From JAZUCL01 sp045639125 (GTDB taxonomy: Bacteria > Bacillota > Clostridia > Oscillospirales > QAMX01), in contig JAZUCL010000014.1 of NCBI GenBank assembly GCA_045639125.1, forward strand, positions 1 to 64,000: a stretch of DNA of 64,000 bases, written 5' to 3'. The position numbers and the translations under genes are program-made. The notes under the pieces are model-generated. The model worked only from the letters and a program-made list of their open reading frames with translations. It had not been told where the DNA came from and did not search any database. Of the stretch, positions 8,469-17,268 are shown piece after piece. Position 1 is the stretch's first letter. Each line of letters starts with the position of its first letter.

Positions 8469-8765
8469 ATGAATGAAAAACTGCGTGACGAAATGATGGA
8501 CGATCTGTTTAAGGCAATACTTACTCTTGAGTCTATTGATGAGTGTTACGACTTTTTTGATGACTTGTGCACCATTTCAGAACTTAAAGCAATGGCACAG
8601 CGATTTAAGGTTGCCATGATGCTTGAAAATCGTCATGTTTACAGTGAAGTTGTTCGGGAAACGAGAGCATCTACTGCTACAATCAGCCGTGTAAACAGAT
8701 GTTTGCACTATGGTAATGACGGCTACAAAACAGCCATTGAGCGTATCAAAGACGGAGGTAAATAA
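8469..8765 (+). CDS. yerC: TrpR-like DNA-binding protein, YerC/YecD family
   Basis: 98 residues, full length for the family. The helix-turn-helix region is RETRASTATISRVNRCL (about 63-79), with the conserved helical start TISELKAMAQRF. YerC/YecD proteins are TrpR-fold proteins of unclear physiological target in Firmicutes. ATG 8469 has a strong AAAGGAGG. It starts a five-gene plus-strand run and sits divergent from the amidohydrolase; the 11-bp inverted repeat between them is a possible operator, which is inference only. Confidence 0.88.
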   Translation: MNEKLRDEMMDDLFKAILTLESIDECYDFFDDLCTISELKAMAQRFKVAMMLENRHVYSEVVRETRASTATISRVNRCLHYGNDGYKTAIERIKDGGK

Positions 8766-8766
8766 C

Positions 8767-9501
8767 GTGGCATACGAATCCCTTGCCGCCCACTATGACG
8801 GCTTCACAGGTGACGTTGACTACTCGTTGTTTGTCAAATACTTCAAAGATGCGTGGCAACGTGCCAACATTACACCAACTTTAATCCTTGACCTTGCCTG
8901 CGGTACAGGCACTATATCCCATATACTTGCCCAGGACGGATATGAGGTTATCGGTGTAGATGCATCGCCTGAAATGCTTATGGAGGCATATTCAAAGGTA
9001 AGTTCTGCCAACATACCGCCTGTATTTATCAATCAGCGTATGGACGAACTTGACTTATACGGCACTGTCAATGTAGTTGTCTGTACTCTTGACAGTGTAA
9101 ACTATGTCACTGACCCTGACGAACTTCTACGTTCATTCAAAAAGGTATCTCTGTTTTTAGAGCCTGACGGTATTTTCATCTTTGATGCGAACACTGATAA
9201 AAAATATCTATCTCTTGACGGTACAGCATACACTCGTGAAAATGAAAATACATTTTGCGTATATCAACTTGACTATGAGGAGCGTATATGTACCCACACA
9301 GTAGATATTTTCGAAAAATGTGGGCAAACGTACCGCCGTGTAACAGAATATCACACACAGCGAGGGTATACCATATCGGAACTTACCCAGATGCTTTTAG
9401 AGGCCGGGTTTGACAGAATTGAAGCATGTCGTGAATTTTCATTTGAGTCGGCTGACGAAAACGAAAGTCGAGTATTTTTTATTGCAAGAAAACCTAAATA
9501 A
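8767..9501 (+). CDS. Class I SAM-dependent methyltransferase
   Basis: The start is set at GTG 8767, one base after the yerC stop, because GGAGG lies at a good distance upstream; more upstream codons fall inside yerC. 244 residues. The SAM-binding motif I is ILDLACGTGTISHIL (about 40-54), followed by the acidic VIGVDASPEML. The C-terminal half has the methyltransferase-11/25-type beta strands. The substrate is unknown. Coupling to yerC and hslO suggests co-expression but gives no function. Confidence 0.85.
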   Translation: MAYESLAAHYDGFTGDVDYSLFVKYFKDAWQRANITPTLILDLACGTGTISHILAQDGYEVIGVDASPEMLMEAYSKVSSANIPPVFINQRMDELDLYGTVNVVVCTLDSVNYVTDPDELLRSFKKVSLFLEPDGIFIFDANTDKKYLSLDGTAYTRENENTFCVYQLDYEERICTHTVDIFEKCGQTYRRVTEYHTQRGYTISELTQMLLEAGFDRIEACREFSFESADENESRVFFIARKPK

Positions 9502-9518
9502 AGGATTTGGTATAAATT

Positions 9519-10436
9519 ATGGCTACTATGCTAAGAGCAATTTGTAAAAACGCAGGTGTCAAGGCAATCGCCATTGACGCAACGGATATAGTTGAGAGAG
9601 CAAGAGAAATCCACAACTGTTCCCCTCTTGCCACCGCTGCACTTGGTCGTACACTTATCGGTGCAAGTATGCTTGGTGCAGAGTTAAAGGGTGATAACGC
9701 TTCCCTTACACTTCAAATCAAAGGTGGCGGACCGCTTGGCACTATTACTGCCGTGTCTGACTCGTCAGGTAACGTGCGTGGTTATCTTCAAGACCCGTCA
9801 GTAAATCTTCCACTTAAAGAAAACGGTAAACTTGACGTTGGTGGCGGTGTCGGCACAAATGGACAGTTAACAGTTATAAAAGATTTAGGTATGCGAGAGC
9901 CGTTTATCGGTAGCGTTAAACTTGTCAGCGGTGAAATTGCTGAGGACGTAACTTTGTATCTTGCTGAAAGTGAGCAAATCCCATCAGTTTGTGCATTAGG
10001 CGTACTTGTCGATACTGACTGTACGGTTATGCACGCTGGCGGTTTTATCGTATCCTTACTCCCTGACGCAACGGAAGATGATATTGCTCTTATTGAGGAT
10101 AATCTCCGTCAAATTCCGCCTGTTACAGTAATGCTCCATGACGGACTTACGTTACGTGATATGCTCGGTGAAGTTTTATACGGATTTCAAATCGAGTTCT
10201 TAGAGGATAGCACCCCTGAGTATCGTTGTAACTGTTCGGAAGAACGTGTCAGCCGTGCACTTTTAAGCATGGGTGCCCACGAACTCCATTCACTTATGGA
10301 AGAAAAGGAAACTGTAAAAGTTACCTGTCAGTTCTGTGACCGTATCTACTCATTCGGTCAAGACAAATTACAAGTATTATTTGACGAGGCAACGGAAAAA
10401 GTCGCAAAGAATTTCCGTAAGCAGAGTGAAGAATAA
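9519..10436 (+). CDS. hslO: Redox-regulated chaperone Hsp33
   Basis: 305 residues. The N-terminal core has the family signature ARALLGRTLIG-like segment (TAALGRTLIGASML) and the C-terminal zinc site is CNC (in YRCNCSEER) plus CQFC (in VTCQFCDRIY), i.e. the CxC-CxxC redox switch. Hsp33 is a cytosolic holdase activated by oxidative unfolding. ATG 9519 follows AAAGGA. This suits an anaerobe exposed to occasional oxygen. Confidence 0.95.
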   Translation: MATMLRAICKNAGVKAIAIDATDIVERAREIHNCSPLATAALGRTLIGASMLGAELKGDNASLTLQIKGGGPLGTITAVSDSSGNVRGYLQDPSVNLPLKENGKLDVGGGVGTNGQLTVIKDLGMREPFIGSVKLVSGEIAEDVTLYLAESEQIPSVCALGVLVDTDCTVMHAGGFIVSLLPDATEDDIALIEDNLRQIPPVTVMLHDGLTLRDMLGEVLYGFQIEFLEDSTPEYRCNCSEERVSRALLSMGAHELHSLMEEKETVKVTCQFCDRIYSFGQDKLQVLFDEATEKVAKNFRKQSEE

Positions 10437-10449
10437 AAGGAGCGTCGTT

Positions 10450-10746
10450 ATGGTAAAGCATATCGTTTTTTGGTCACTTCTTGAAGAGGCTGACGGCAGA
10501 AGCCGTGAGGAGAACGCAAAACTCATAAAGGCAGGACTTGAACGTCTTGTAGGTATCGTAGACGGACTCCGTGCTGCTCAGGTAGGTACAAACTTAAATG
10601 GCGGTGACTACGACCTGTGCCTTTACTCCGAGTTTGACTCTATGGAGCATCTCAAAGCGTATCAGACGCACCCTGAACATTTGAAAGTACGTGAACTGGT
10701 ATCAAAAGTTCGCTCCGCCCGTGTGGCATTTGATTTTGAGGTGTAA
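10450..10746 (+). CDS. Dabb (stress-responsive dimeric alpha/beta barrel) domain protein
   Basis: The start is set at ATG 10450, preceded by AAAAGGAGCGTCGTT; upstream codons in frame lie within hslO. 98 residues, one complete Dabb domain: VKHIVFWSL at the start, then GGDYDLCLYSEF and HLKAYQTHPEH, the usual hallmark of the family. Members form small dimeric barrels; function here is unknown. Confidence 0.88.
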   Translation: MVKHIVFWSLLEEADGRSREENAKLIKAGLERLVGIVDGLRAAQVGTNLNGGDYDLCLYSEFDSMEHLKAYQTHPEHLKVRELVSKVRSARVAFDFEV

Positions 10747-10748
10747 AT

Positions 10749-11264
10749 ATGAAAAGGCGAATTGTGGCAGTTATCGTAATCGCACTCGTTATTTGCCTAC
10801 TGTGGTGGCGGTTTTGGCCGCAGTCATTCTCCGATGTAATATCTGTTGACGAAAACTCTATTGTCAGTTATTCGGTCGCTGCAATGGTCAAACATCTTGA
10901 AAACGGACAGTCCCATACCGACACATATCGAATAGAAACCACCGAGTTAAAAGACAATGTACCCAACGAAATTATGGAAATTCTATCTTCATCTGACTAC
11001 CGACAGGATTTTCGCAATTTGTTGCCGTGGGACTTGGACTATGTAGATGCAGATAAAAACTACGATGGTCGAATTATAACAGTATACTTATACACAGGAA
11101 ACCAAAAAGATGAATATATTCAGATTCAGTTTTTGAGCAAAAGTATTGTTGCAGTTTCCGGTGGCGGCAAATCCGGATTACGTATTTACCATCCTATAAA
11201 CCGTGAGATAATAGACCTTTTAACAGAACATCTTCAAACAAATGGGATTAAACATTCACTTTAA
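10749..11264 (+). CDS. Membrane-anchored or secreted protein, function unknown
   Basis: 171 residues. An N-terminal hydrophobic helix after KRR (about residues 4-20) is a signal anchor or signal peptide without an obvious lipobox. The rest is a soluble domain with alternating beta segments (IITVYLYTG, YIQIQFLSKSIVAVSGG). No family recognised. GAGG at the end of the Dabb gene serves its ATG. It closes the yerC run just before a strong terminator. Confidence 0.75.
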   Translation: MKRRIVAVIVIALVICLLWWRFWPQSFSDVISVDENSIVSYSVAAMVKHLENGQSHTDTYRIETTELKDNVPNEIMEILSSSDYRQDFRNLLPWDLDYVDADKNYDGRIITVYLYTGNQKDEYIQIQFLSKSIVAVSGGGKSGLRIYHPINREIIDLLTEHLQTNGIKHSL

Positions 11265-11314
11265 TTTATTCCCGCACCGCACCTCGGATACTGTTTCTTT
11301 GAAATAATAAGCAG

Positions 11315-11358
11315 AACCCGACCTGTGATTGAAAATCATAGGTCGGGTTAACTGTTTT
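11315..11358 (+). terminator. Terminator of the yerC-hslO run
   Basis: A 15-bp stem with one G-T pair (11315-11329 and 11335-11349) is followed by AACTGTTTTT. It lies between convergent genes and may also slow minus-strand transcription from the FAH gene. Confidence 0.8.
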
Positions 11359-11381
11359 TCGGACTCTTTATCAGATTTTTA

Positions 11382-12140
11382 TTACACAATTCTGTTTCTC
11401 AATATACCAATTCCCTCAATTTCTACCTCGCACACGTCTCCACGATTCATTTTTGAAATTCCGCATGGTGTGCCGGTCGTCACAACGTCGCCAGGTAGAA
11501 GTGTCATGGAAGAAGTAATAAACTCCATAAGTTCTGGGATTTTCCACATAAACTGACTTGTTCTGCCGTCCTGACGCATTTCGCCGTTGACTTTCGTCTG
11601 AATATGTAAGTCTGACACATCTACCTCGTCAGTAACTATTGGACCAATTGGAGCAAAGCCGTCAAAGCACTTGCCTCTCGTCCATTGTCCGTCACTATAT
11701 TGAATGTCACGGGCAGTCACGTCATTTAAGCAGGTGTAGCCGAGAATGTAGTCAAACGCATCTTTAGCAGACACATTTTTCGCCTGTTTCTTAATTACAA
11801 ATGCAAGTTCGCACTCGTGGTCTACACGTTCCGAGTTGTTTGGGTGAACAATATCTCCCTCTGGATTATTTATCGCCGTTGTCGGCTTTATGAAAAGTAT
11901 CGGATTTTTAGGTACTTCTGACTTCTCACCAAACTCCATTATATGATCATAGTAGTTTTTGCCAACACACACTATCTTTGACGGTTCACAGGGTGCAAGT
12001 AGTGTCGCAGAGTCAAAATCCGCCGTCTTACCGCTTCGCTTACCGTTATTATACGGTGCATCAGTCAGCACATAGACAGTTTTATCCTCCAGTTCGCCCC
12101 AGACGGGTGTGCCGTCAAACATAATACGGACATATTTCAT
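11382..12140 (-). CDS. Fumarylacetoacetate hydrolase (FAH) family protein
   Basis: 252 residues. The conserved core is present: VCVGKNYYDHIMEFG, PILFIKP, DHECELAFVI (metal-binding Glu-x-Glu), NDVTARDIQ, GKCFDGFAPIGP and GDVVTTGTPCG. Members of this group are hydrolases, isomerases or decarboxylases of 2-oxo-acid substrates, and many bacterial members act as oxaloacetate decarboxylases; the substrate here cannot be assigned. ATG 12140 follows AAGGAGG. It lies 25 nt downstream of engB, so it may be the last gene of the tig-clp-lon-engB transcript. Confidence 0.9.
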   Translation of the reverse strand: MKYVRIMFDGTPVWGELEDKTVYVLTDAPYNNGKRSGKTADFDSATLLAPCEPSKIVCVGKNYYDHIMEFGEKSEVPKNPILFIKPTTAINNPEGDIVHPNNSERVDHECELAFVIKKQAKNVSAKDAFDYILGYTCLNDVTARDIQYSDGQWTRGKCFDGFAPIGPIVTDEVDVSDLHIQTKVNGEMRQDGRTSQFMWKIPELMEFITSSMTLLPGDVVTTGTPCGISKMNRGDVCEVEIEGIGILRNRIV

Positions 12141-12165
12141 CTCATATCCTCCTTACAAAGAAGAT

Positions 12166-12759
12166 TTACAGACTTTCAAAAATACGCTTTAGCAGTTCGT
12201 CCTTACCCACACGCTTTTCTGCGGAAAATACGACCAAATCCTCACGTTCAATGTTGAGAGTGTCGCAGATATGCTCTACAGCAGGCTCAATCTTTGAATT
12301 AGAAAGTTTGTCGCTCTTGTTTGCCACAACTACAAATGGTATAGCGTAGTGCTTAAAGTAGTTTACCATACCAATATCGTCCTCGGTAGGTGTATGGCGA
12401 ATATCTACGATTGATACTCCAAGTTTGATTAAGTCCTGCTTTACACCACATACGTCAAAGTAGGTTTCAATAAGTGTTCCCCAACGCTTTTTCTCTGCAT
12501 CGGACACCTTTGCAAACCCATAACCGGGCAAATCCGCAAGGTACATTTTGCCGTCTATGTCAAATAAATTAACGTGTGCTGTCTTTCCCGGTGTTCCGCT
12601 GACACGTGCAATATCCTTGCGATTTAATATACAGTTTATTATTGAAGATTTACCTACATTTGAACGTCCTGCAAATGTAATATGTGGTATTTGATTGTTT
12701 GGAAAGTCGGACGGAGATGCGGCAGAACGAAAGAATTTTGCGTTGTGTAGATTTATCAA
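12166..12759 (-). CDS. engB: Ribosome-biogenesis GTPase EngB (YsxC/YihA)
   Basis: 197 residues. G1 is GRSNVGKSS, G3 DLPGYG and G4 NKSDK. EngB assists late assembly of the 50S subunit. The start is a TTG at 12759 that shares TTGA with the lon stop, with AGG about 10 nt upstream; the N-terminus (INLHNAKF) aligns with the normal family start, so no alternative is needed. The lon-engB pair is a known Firmicutes neighbourhood. Confidence 0.93.
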   Translation of the reverse strand: MINLHNAKFFRSAASPSDFPNNQIPHITFAGRSNVGKSSIINCILNRKDIARVSGTPGKTAHVNLFDIDGKMYLADLPGYGFAKVSDAEKKRWGTLIETYFDVCGVKQDLIKLGVSIVDIRHTPTEDDIGMVNYFKHYAIPFVVVANKSDKLSNSKIEPAVEHICDTLNIEREDLVVFSAEKRVGKDELLKRIFESL

Positions 12760-15176
12760 TTTATTGCACCTATCCTCGTTTCATTTTTTATTGGCTCCAC
12801 CGTTACAACTCGCTCCATCTCATCACAGGACTTGATTTTGGTCGGTGTTGCACGGGAGAAATCCAACGCATTTTTAATAACTGTATCAACATGACTTACG
12901 CTTATAAACGTCAGAGAGTTACGTACTGTTTGGTCAATTTCCTCTAAGTCACATACATTGTCGTCAGGAATAATTACTTTCTTGATACCTGCACGATATG
13001 CCGCCATAGTCTTTTCTTTCAATCCGCCGATTGGCAGAACACGACCTCGTAATGTAACCTCGCCTGTCATCGCCACATCGTGCCAAACAGGAGCACCGGT
13101 CAATGCCGACAACAGTGCTGTCGTTATTGCAATACCTGCCGATGGGCCGTCTTTGGGTACTGCTCCCTCTGGGAAGTGGATATGCATATCCAACGTTTTA
13201 TAAAAGTCTGACGAAAGGCCATAGAAGTCAGCCTTAGAGCGTATGTAACTCAAAGCGGCTTGTGCCGACTCTTTCATTACCTGACCAAGATTGCCTGTAA
13301 GTTCCAACTTTCCTGTTCCCTCTGTGACGTTTACCTCTGCTTGAAGCAATTCACCGCCTACACTCGTCCATGCAAGTCCGTTGACTACACCGACCTCGTC
13401 AGTCTTTTGCACGTTGTCACGTTTGTACTTCTGTACACCTAAAAACTCAGGTACATCGTCTGCTTTCATTACAATACGCTTTGTATTTTCATCACTTGCA
13501 AAGCACATTGCCGCCTTTCGACACGCCTTTGCAAGTTCTCTTTCAAGATTTCTTACACCTGACTCCTTAGTGTACTCGGAAATGATACGGCTAAGGGCAG
13601 AGTCATCTATCTTAAATTGACTCTTTTTAAGACCATGACGAAGTAACTGTTTCGGCACAAGATGTCTGCGAGCAATCTCTACCTTCTCACAGTCGGTATA
13701 ACTTGACAGTTCAATAACTTCCATACGGTCAAGTAACGGACGTGGAATAGTGGACAAGGTGTTTGCCGTAACTACAAACAGCACATTTGAAATGTCAAAA
13801 GGCAGTTCAATGTAATGGTCACGGAACGAATGGTTTTGCTCCGCATCTAACACTTCAAGAAGTGCACTTGACGGATCGCCACGCATATCATTGCCAAGTT
13901 TATCAACCTCATCAAGTAGTATAAGTGCATTACTGCTTCCTGCCTGACGTAAAGCGTTTATAATACGACCGGGCATTGCACCGATATACGTCTTTCTATG
14001 ACCTCGAATATCAGCCTCATCTCGTACACCGCCGAGAGATAGGCGTGCAAACTTGCGGTTAAGTGCGTTAGCAATAGACATACCAACGGACGTTTTACCT
14101 ACGCCGGGAGGGCCTACAAGACAAAGAACTTGTCCCTTTGCGTCCGGTTTCATTTTTCGCACAGCCACAAACTCTAAAATACGTTCCTTGACTTTTTCAA
14201 GTCCGTAATGGTCTCGGTCGAGAATTTTTCTTGCACTCTCTACGCTCAATCGTTCCTTTGTAGATGTATTCCAAGGCAGTTCAAGTACCGTATCAAGATA
14301 TGTACGTATTACTCCGCTTTCAGGTGAGTTAGACTGCATTTTCGACAGACGTTTCACTTCACTTAAAAGTTTTGTTGTATGTTCTTCAGGTAATCCAAGT
14401 GCCTCAATTTCATCTGTATATTTCTGTGCCTCGCTAACTTCGTCCTCGTCACCAAGTTCCTCTTGTATTACTTTAAGTTGTTCTCTTAAAATATACTCCT
14501 TTTGATTGCGGTCAATACGCTCTTTGACACGAGAATGAAGGTTCGACGTAATGCGAAGAACCTCTATTTCAGAGTACAAATACTGTAAAATCAGTTCTAA
14601 GCGTCGCATTGGGTGTAGTGTTTCCAACACTTTTTGTTTCTTTTCAGGTGTAAAAAAGATATTTTGTGCGATAAAATCAGCCAAATATCCCAGTTCACCT
14701 GCACTTAGTACCCCAAGAGGTACATCCTCTGCAAGTTGTGGTGCAAGAGAGGCGTACTCCTCAAACAATTCCTGTACGGAGCGGAGCAATGCCTCGTGCT
14801 TTGCATTGTCAGGGAACACTTCCTGTTTTGGAATAACGTCAACATCTGCAAGTAAAAACGGATTTTGTTCCTTTATTCCAACGAGTCTTGCTCTCTCTAC
14901 ACCCTCAACAAGGACACGTATTCCATTGTGTGGCAGTCTCAATATCTGCCGTACATGAGCCATTGTACCTATCTCGTATAAATCTTCAGGTTTTGGCTCA
15001 TCAACACGAATATCCTTCTGGGTAACAAGAAAAATCTGTGTTTTATGTTTCATGGCATACTCAATCGCCTTGACACTACGGTTTCTGCCTGCGTCAAAGT
15101 GGAGTATCATTTTCGGATAGAGTGTCAGTCCTCGAAGTGCAATCAATGGTGCTGACACGATTTCGCTGTAATTCAT
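12756..15176 (-). CDS. lon: ATP-dependent protease Lon (LonA)
   Basis: The start is set at ATG 15176 (GAGAGGAAAAC upstream); 806 residues, normal for LonA. Order: N-terminal substrate domain (about 1-200), coiled-coil region, AAA+ module with Walker A GPPGVGKT (about 355-362) and Walker B ALILLDEVDK, then the protease domain with catalytic Ser in KDGPSAG (about 679) and Lys in PIGGLKEK (about 720). Lon degrades misfolded and regulatory proteins in the cytosol. A hairpin with a T-run (15204-15244) lies between clpX and lon, so lon may receive only part of the tig-clp transcription. Confidence 0.96.
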   Translation of the reverse strand: MNYSEIVSAPLIALRGLTLYPKMILHFDAGRNRSVKAIEYAMKHKTQIFLVTQKDIRVDEPKPEDLYEIGTMAHVRQILRLPHNGIRVLVEGVERARLVGIKEQNPFLLADVDVIPKQEVFPDNAKHEALLRSVQELFEEYASLAPQLAEDVPLGVLSAGELGYLADFIAQNIFFTPEKKQKVLETLHPMRRLELILQYLYSEIEVLRITSNLHSRVKERIDRNQKEYILREQLKVIQEELGDEDEVSEAQKYTDEIEALGLPEEHTTKLLSEVKRLSKMQSNSPESGVIRTYLDTVLELPWNTSTKERLSVESARKILDRDHYGLEKVKERILEFVAVRKMKPDAKGQVLCLVGPPGVGKTSVGMSIANALNRKFARLSLGGVRDEADIRGHRKTYIGAMPGRIINALRQAGSSNALILLDEVDKLGNDMRGDPSSALLEVLDAEQNHSFRDHYIELPFDISNVLFVVTANTLSTIPRPLLDRMEVIELSSYTDCEKVEIARRHLVPKQLLRHGLKKSQFKIDDSALSRIISEYTKESGVRNLERELAKACRKAAMCFASDENTKRIVMKADDVPEFLGVQKYKRDNVQKTDEVGVVNGLAWTSVGGELLQAEVNVTEGTGKLELTGNLGQVMKESAQAALSYIRSKADFYGLSSDFYKTLDMHIHFPEGAVPKDGPSAGIAITTALLSALTGAPVWHDVAMTGEVTLRGRVLPIGGLKEKTMAAYRAGIKKVIIPDDNVCDLEEIDQTVRNSLTFISVSHVDTVIKNALDFSRATPTKIKSCDEMERVVTVEPIKNETRIGAIN

Positions 15177-15203
15177 AAGTTTTCCTCTCAAAAGTAAAAA
15201 TGC

Positions 15204-15244
15204 CAAAAACGCACGCATGGCGGTATAGCACCGTATACGTGCGT
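15204..15244 (-). terminator. Hairpin with T-run between clpX and lon
   Basis: Minus strand: ACGCACG pairs with CGTGCGT (7 bp), an inner CGGT/ACCG stem sits inside the loop, and TTTTTGG follows. It has terminator form and could attenuate read-through from clpX into lon. Confidence 0.65.
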
Positions 15245-15254
15245 CATTATCTAC

Positions 15255-16565
15255 CTAAGACGCATCCGCACTCGTCAACTCCGGTAATTCTTCCATACGC
15301 TCCGGGTCATAGACAAGAATGGGTGGTTCTTTCTTCTGTGCACATTCCTTTGTTATCGTTACACTGCTAATTGCAGGATCGGACGGAACCTCAAACATTA
15401 TCTCCGACATAATATCCTCAATAATTGCACGAAGTCCTCTTGCACCGGTATTTCTCTCAACGGCACATTCGGCAATATATTCAAGTGCCTCTTTCTCAAA
15501 TGAAAGGTCAACGCCATCAAGTTCCATTAGTTTCTTATATTGACGGACAAATGCATTTTTCGGTTCCGTAAGAATACGAACAAGCATTTCCCTCGTCAGC
15601 GGTTCTGTCGTAGTGATAACAGGTAAACGACCTACAAGTTCAGGAATTAAGCCAAATTTCAAAATATCGTGGGGTTCAATATCCCTTAAAATATCAATTT
15701 TGCTTTTTTCCTCTTTAGTCTTAATATCTGCACCAAAGCCAAGACTGCTCTTTTTAGTACGATTTAATATAATCTTATCCAGACCGTCAAATGCACCGCC
15801 ACATATAAATAGGATTTGAGATGTGTTGATTTGGATAAATTCTGCCTGCGGGTGCTTACGTCCACCGCCCGGTGGTACGCTTGCAACCGTACCCTCAATT
15901 ATCTTTAGCAGTGCTTGCTGAACGCCCTCGCCGCTTACGTCACGGGTAATTGATGTGTTCTCACTCTTTCGAGCGATTTTATCTATCTCATCAACAAATA
16001 TAATGCCACGCTCGGCACGCTCAATATCAAAATCTGCCGCTTGGATAAGTCGAAGAAGTATGTTCTCTACGTCATCTCCAACGTAGCCTGCCTCTGTCAA
16101 TGTTGTTGCATCGGCTATGGCAAATGGTACGTCAAGGATTCGTGCAAGAGTTTGGGCAAGGAATGTCTTACCTGAACCTGTCGGGCCAAGTAAAAGTACG
16201 TTGCTCTTTTGAATGTCAACGCCATTCTCGTCCTCCTCAGGTGCAAAAAAGACTCGCTTATAGTGGTTGTATACAGCAACAGCCAAAGCAATTTTCGCCC
16301 TGTCTTGACCGATGACATACTCGTCAAGGACTGCCTTTATTTCCTTTGGTTTCAATAATGTGGGAACGCTTAAATTCCCCGGCTCATATCCGCTTTGCTC
16401 TTTTTCAGGTGCTAACAGTCCGTTGTCCTCTAAAATTTCGGAACACAGACGAATACACTCGTCACAGATATACGCATTGGGGCCTGCAATCAAGCGGCCT
16501 ACTTGATCTTGCGGTTTCCCGCAGAAAGAACAGGTAACGATACCATTCGTTTCGTTTTTTGACAT
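15255..16565 (-). CDS. clpX: ClpX, ATPase subunit of the ClpXP protease
   Basis: The start is set at ATG 16565 because GAGG is 6 nt upstream; 436 residues. The N-terminal zinc-binding domain has CSFC and CDEC (about 12-38). Walker A is GPTGSGKT, the pore loop GYVGDD, Walker [11 protein letters not shown], and the ClpP-docking loop LGFG is present. ClpX unfolds substrates for ClpP. It is placed between clpP and lon as in other Firmicutes. Confidence 0.97.
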   Translation of the reverse strand: MSKNETNGIVTCSFCGKPQDQVGRLIAGPNAYICDECIRLCSEILEDNGLLAPEKEQSGYEPGNLSVPTLLKPKEIKAVLDEYVIGQDRAKIALAVAVYNHYKRVFFAPEEDENGVDIQKSNVLLLGPTGSGKTFLAQTLARILDVPFAIADATTLTEAGYVGDDVENILLRLIQAADFDIERAERGIIFVDEIDKIARKSENTSITRDVSGEGVQQALLKIIEGTVASVPPGGGRKHPQAEFIQINTSQILFICGGAFDGLDKIILNRTKKSSLGFGADIKTKEEKSKIDILRDIEPHDILKFGLIPELVGRLPVITTTEPLTREMLVRILTEPKNAFVRQYKKLMELDGVDLSFEKEALEYIAECAVERNTGARGLRAIIEDIMSEIMFEVPSDPAISSVTITKECAQKKEPPILVYDPERMEELPELTSADAS

Positions 16566-16625
16566 AAAATACCTCAATAACAGATGCCGCCTGTATACAA
16601 ATATAGTACACAGGCAGCTGAATTT

Positions 16626-17210
16626 TTACTGACGCTTCTCGATTACCTTATCGACAATGCCATACTCCAACGCCTGCTGCGCCGACATGAAATTGTCTCG
16701 CTCAGTATCACGCTCAATAACTTCGATTGACTGACCTGTTGCGTTGGCAAGGATCTCGTTGAGTTTCTTCTTAATGTCGATAATACGCTTAGCATGAATT
16801 GCCATGTCTGTCGCCTGACCCTGCATACCGCCTAACGGCTGGTGGATCATAATTTCGCTGTTGGGTAACGCAAGACGTTTACCCTTTGCTCCGGCAGACA
16901 AGAGAAACGCACCCATACTTGCCGCCATACCGATACAGATGGTGGATACGTCTGGTTTAATATACTGCATGGTGTCATAAATCGCCATACCTGCAGTAAT
17001 TGAACCGCCGGGACTGTTGATGTAAAACATAATATCTTTGTCGGGGTCTTGTGCTTCAAGGTACAGAAGTTGTGCTACAACAAGACTCGCCGTTGCGTCA
17101 TTGACTTCATCACTTAAGAATATAATTCTGTCATTGAGCAGACGGGAAAAAATGTCGTAGGAACGCTCGCCTCGGTTTGTCTGTTCCACTACCATTGGTA
17201 CTAAACTCAT
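16626..17210 (-). CDS. clpP: ClpP, serine protease subunit of the Clp protease
   Basis: ATG 17210 with AAAGGAG gives 194 residues, the standard size. Catalytic Ser lies in [11 protein letters not shown], His in MIHQPLGG and Asp in RDTERDNFM. The protein forms the tetradecameric chamber used with ClpX encoded next door. Confidence 0.97.
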   Translation of the reverse strand: MSLVPMVVEQTNRGERSYDIFSRLLNDRIIFLSDEVNDATASLVVAQLLYLEAQDPDKDIMFYINSPGGSITAGMAIYDTMQYIKPDVSTICIGMAASMGAFLLSAGAKGKRLALPNSEIMIHQPLGGMQGQATDMAIHAKRIIDIKKKLNEILANATGQSIEVIERDTERDNFMSAQQALEYGIVDKVIEKRQ

Positions 17211-17233
17211 GCCATTCACTCCTTTTGCAACGA

Positions 17234-17263
17234 ATAGCAAAGACTGGGGTTATGCTTTGCTAT
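17234..17263 (-). other. Intercistronic hairpin between tig and clpP
   Basis: A 9-bp inverted repeat ATAGCAAAG / CTTTGCTAT with a 12-nt loop lies between the tig stop and the clpP ribosome-binding site. No T-run follows, so it is more likely an mRNA stability or processing element than a terminator. Confidence 0.45.
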
Positions 17264-17268
17264 GTAGA

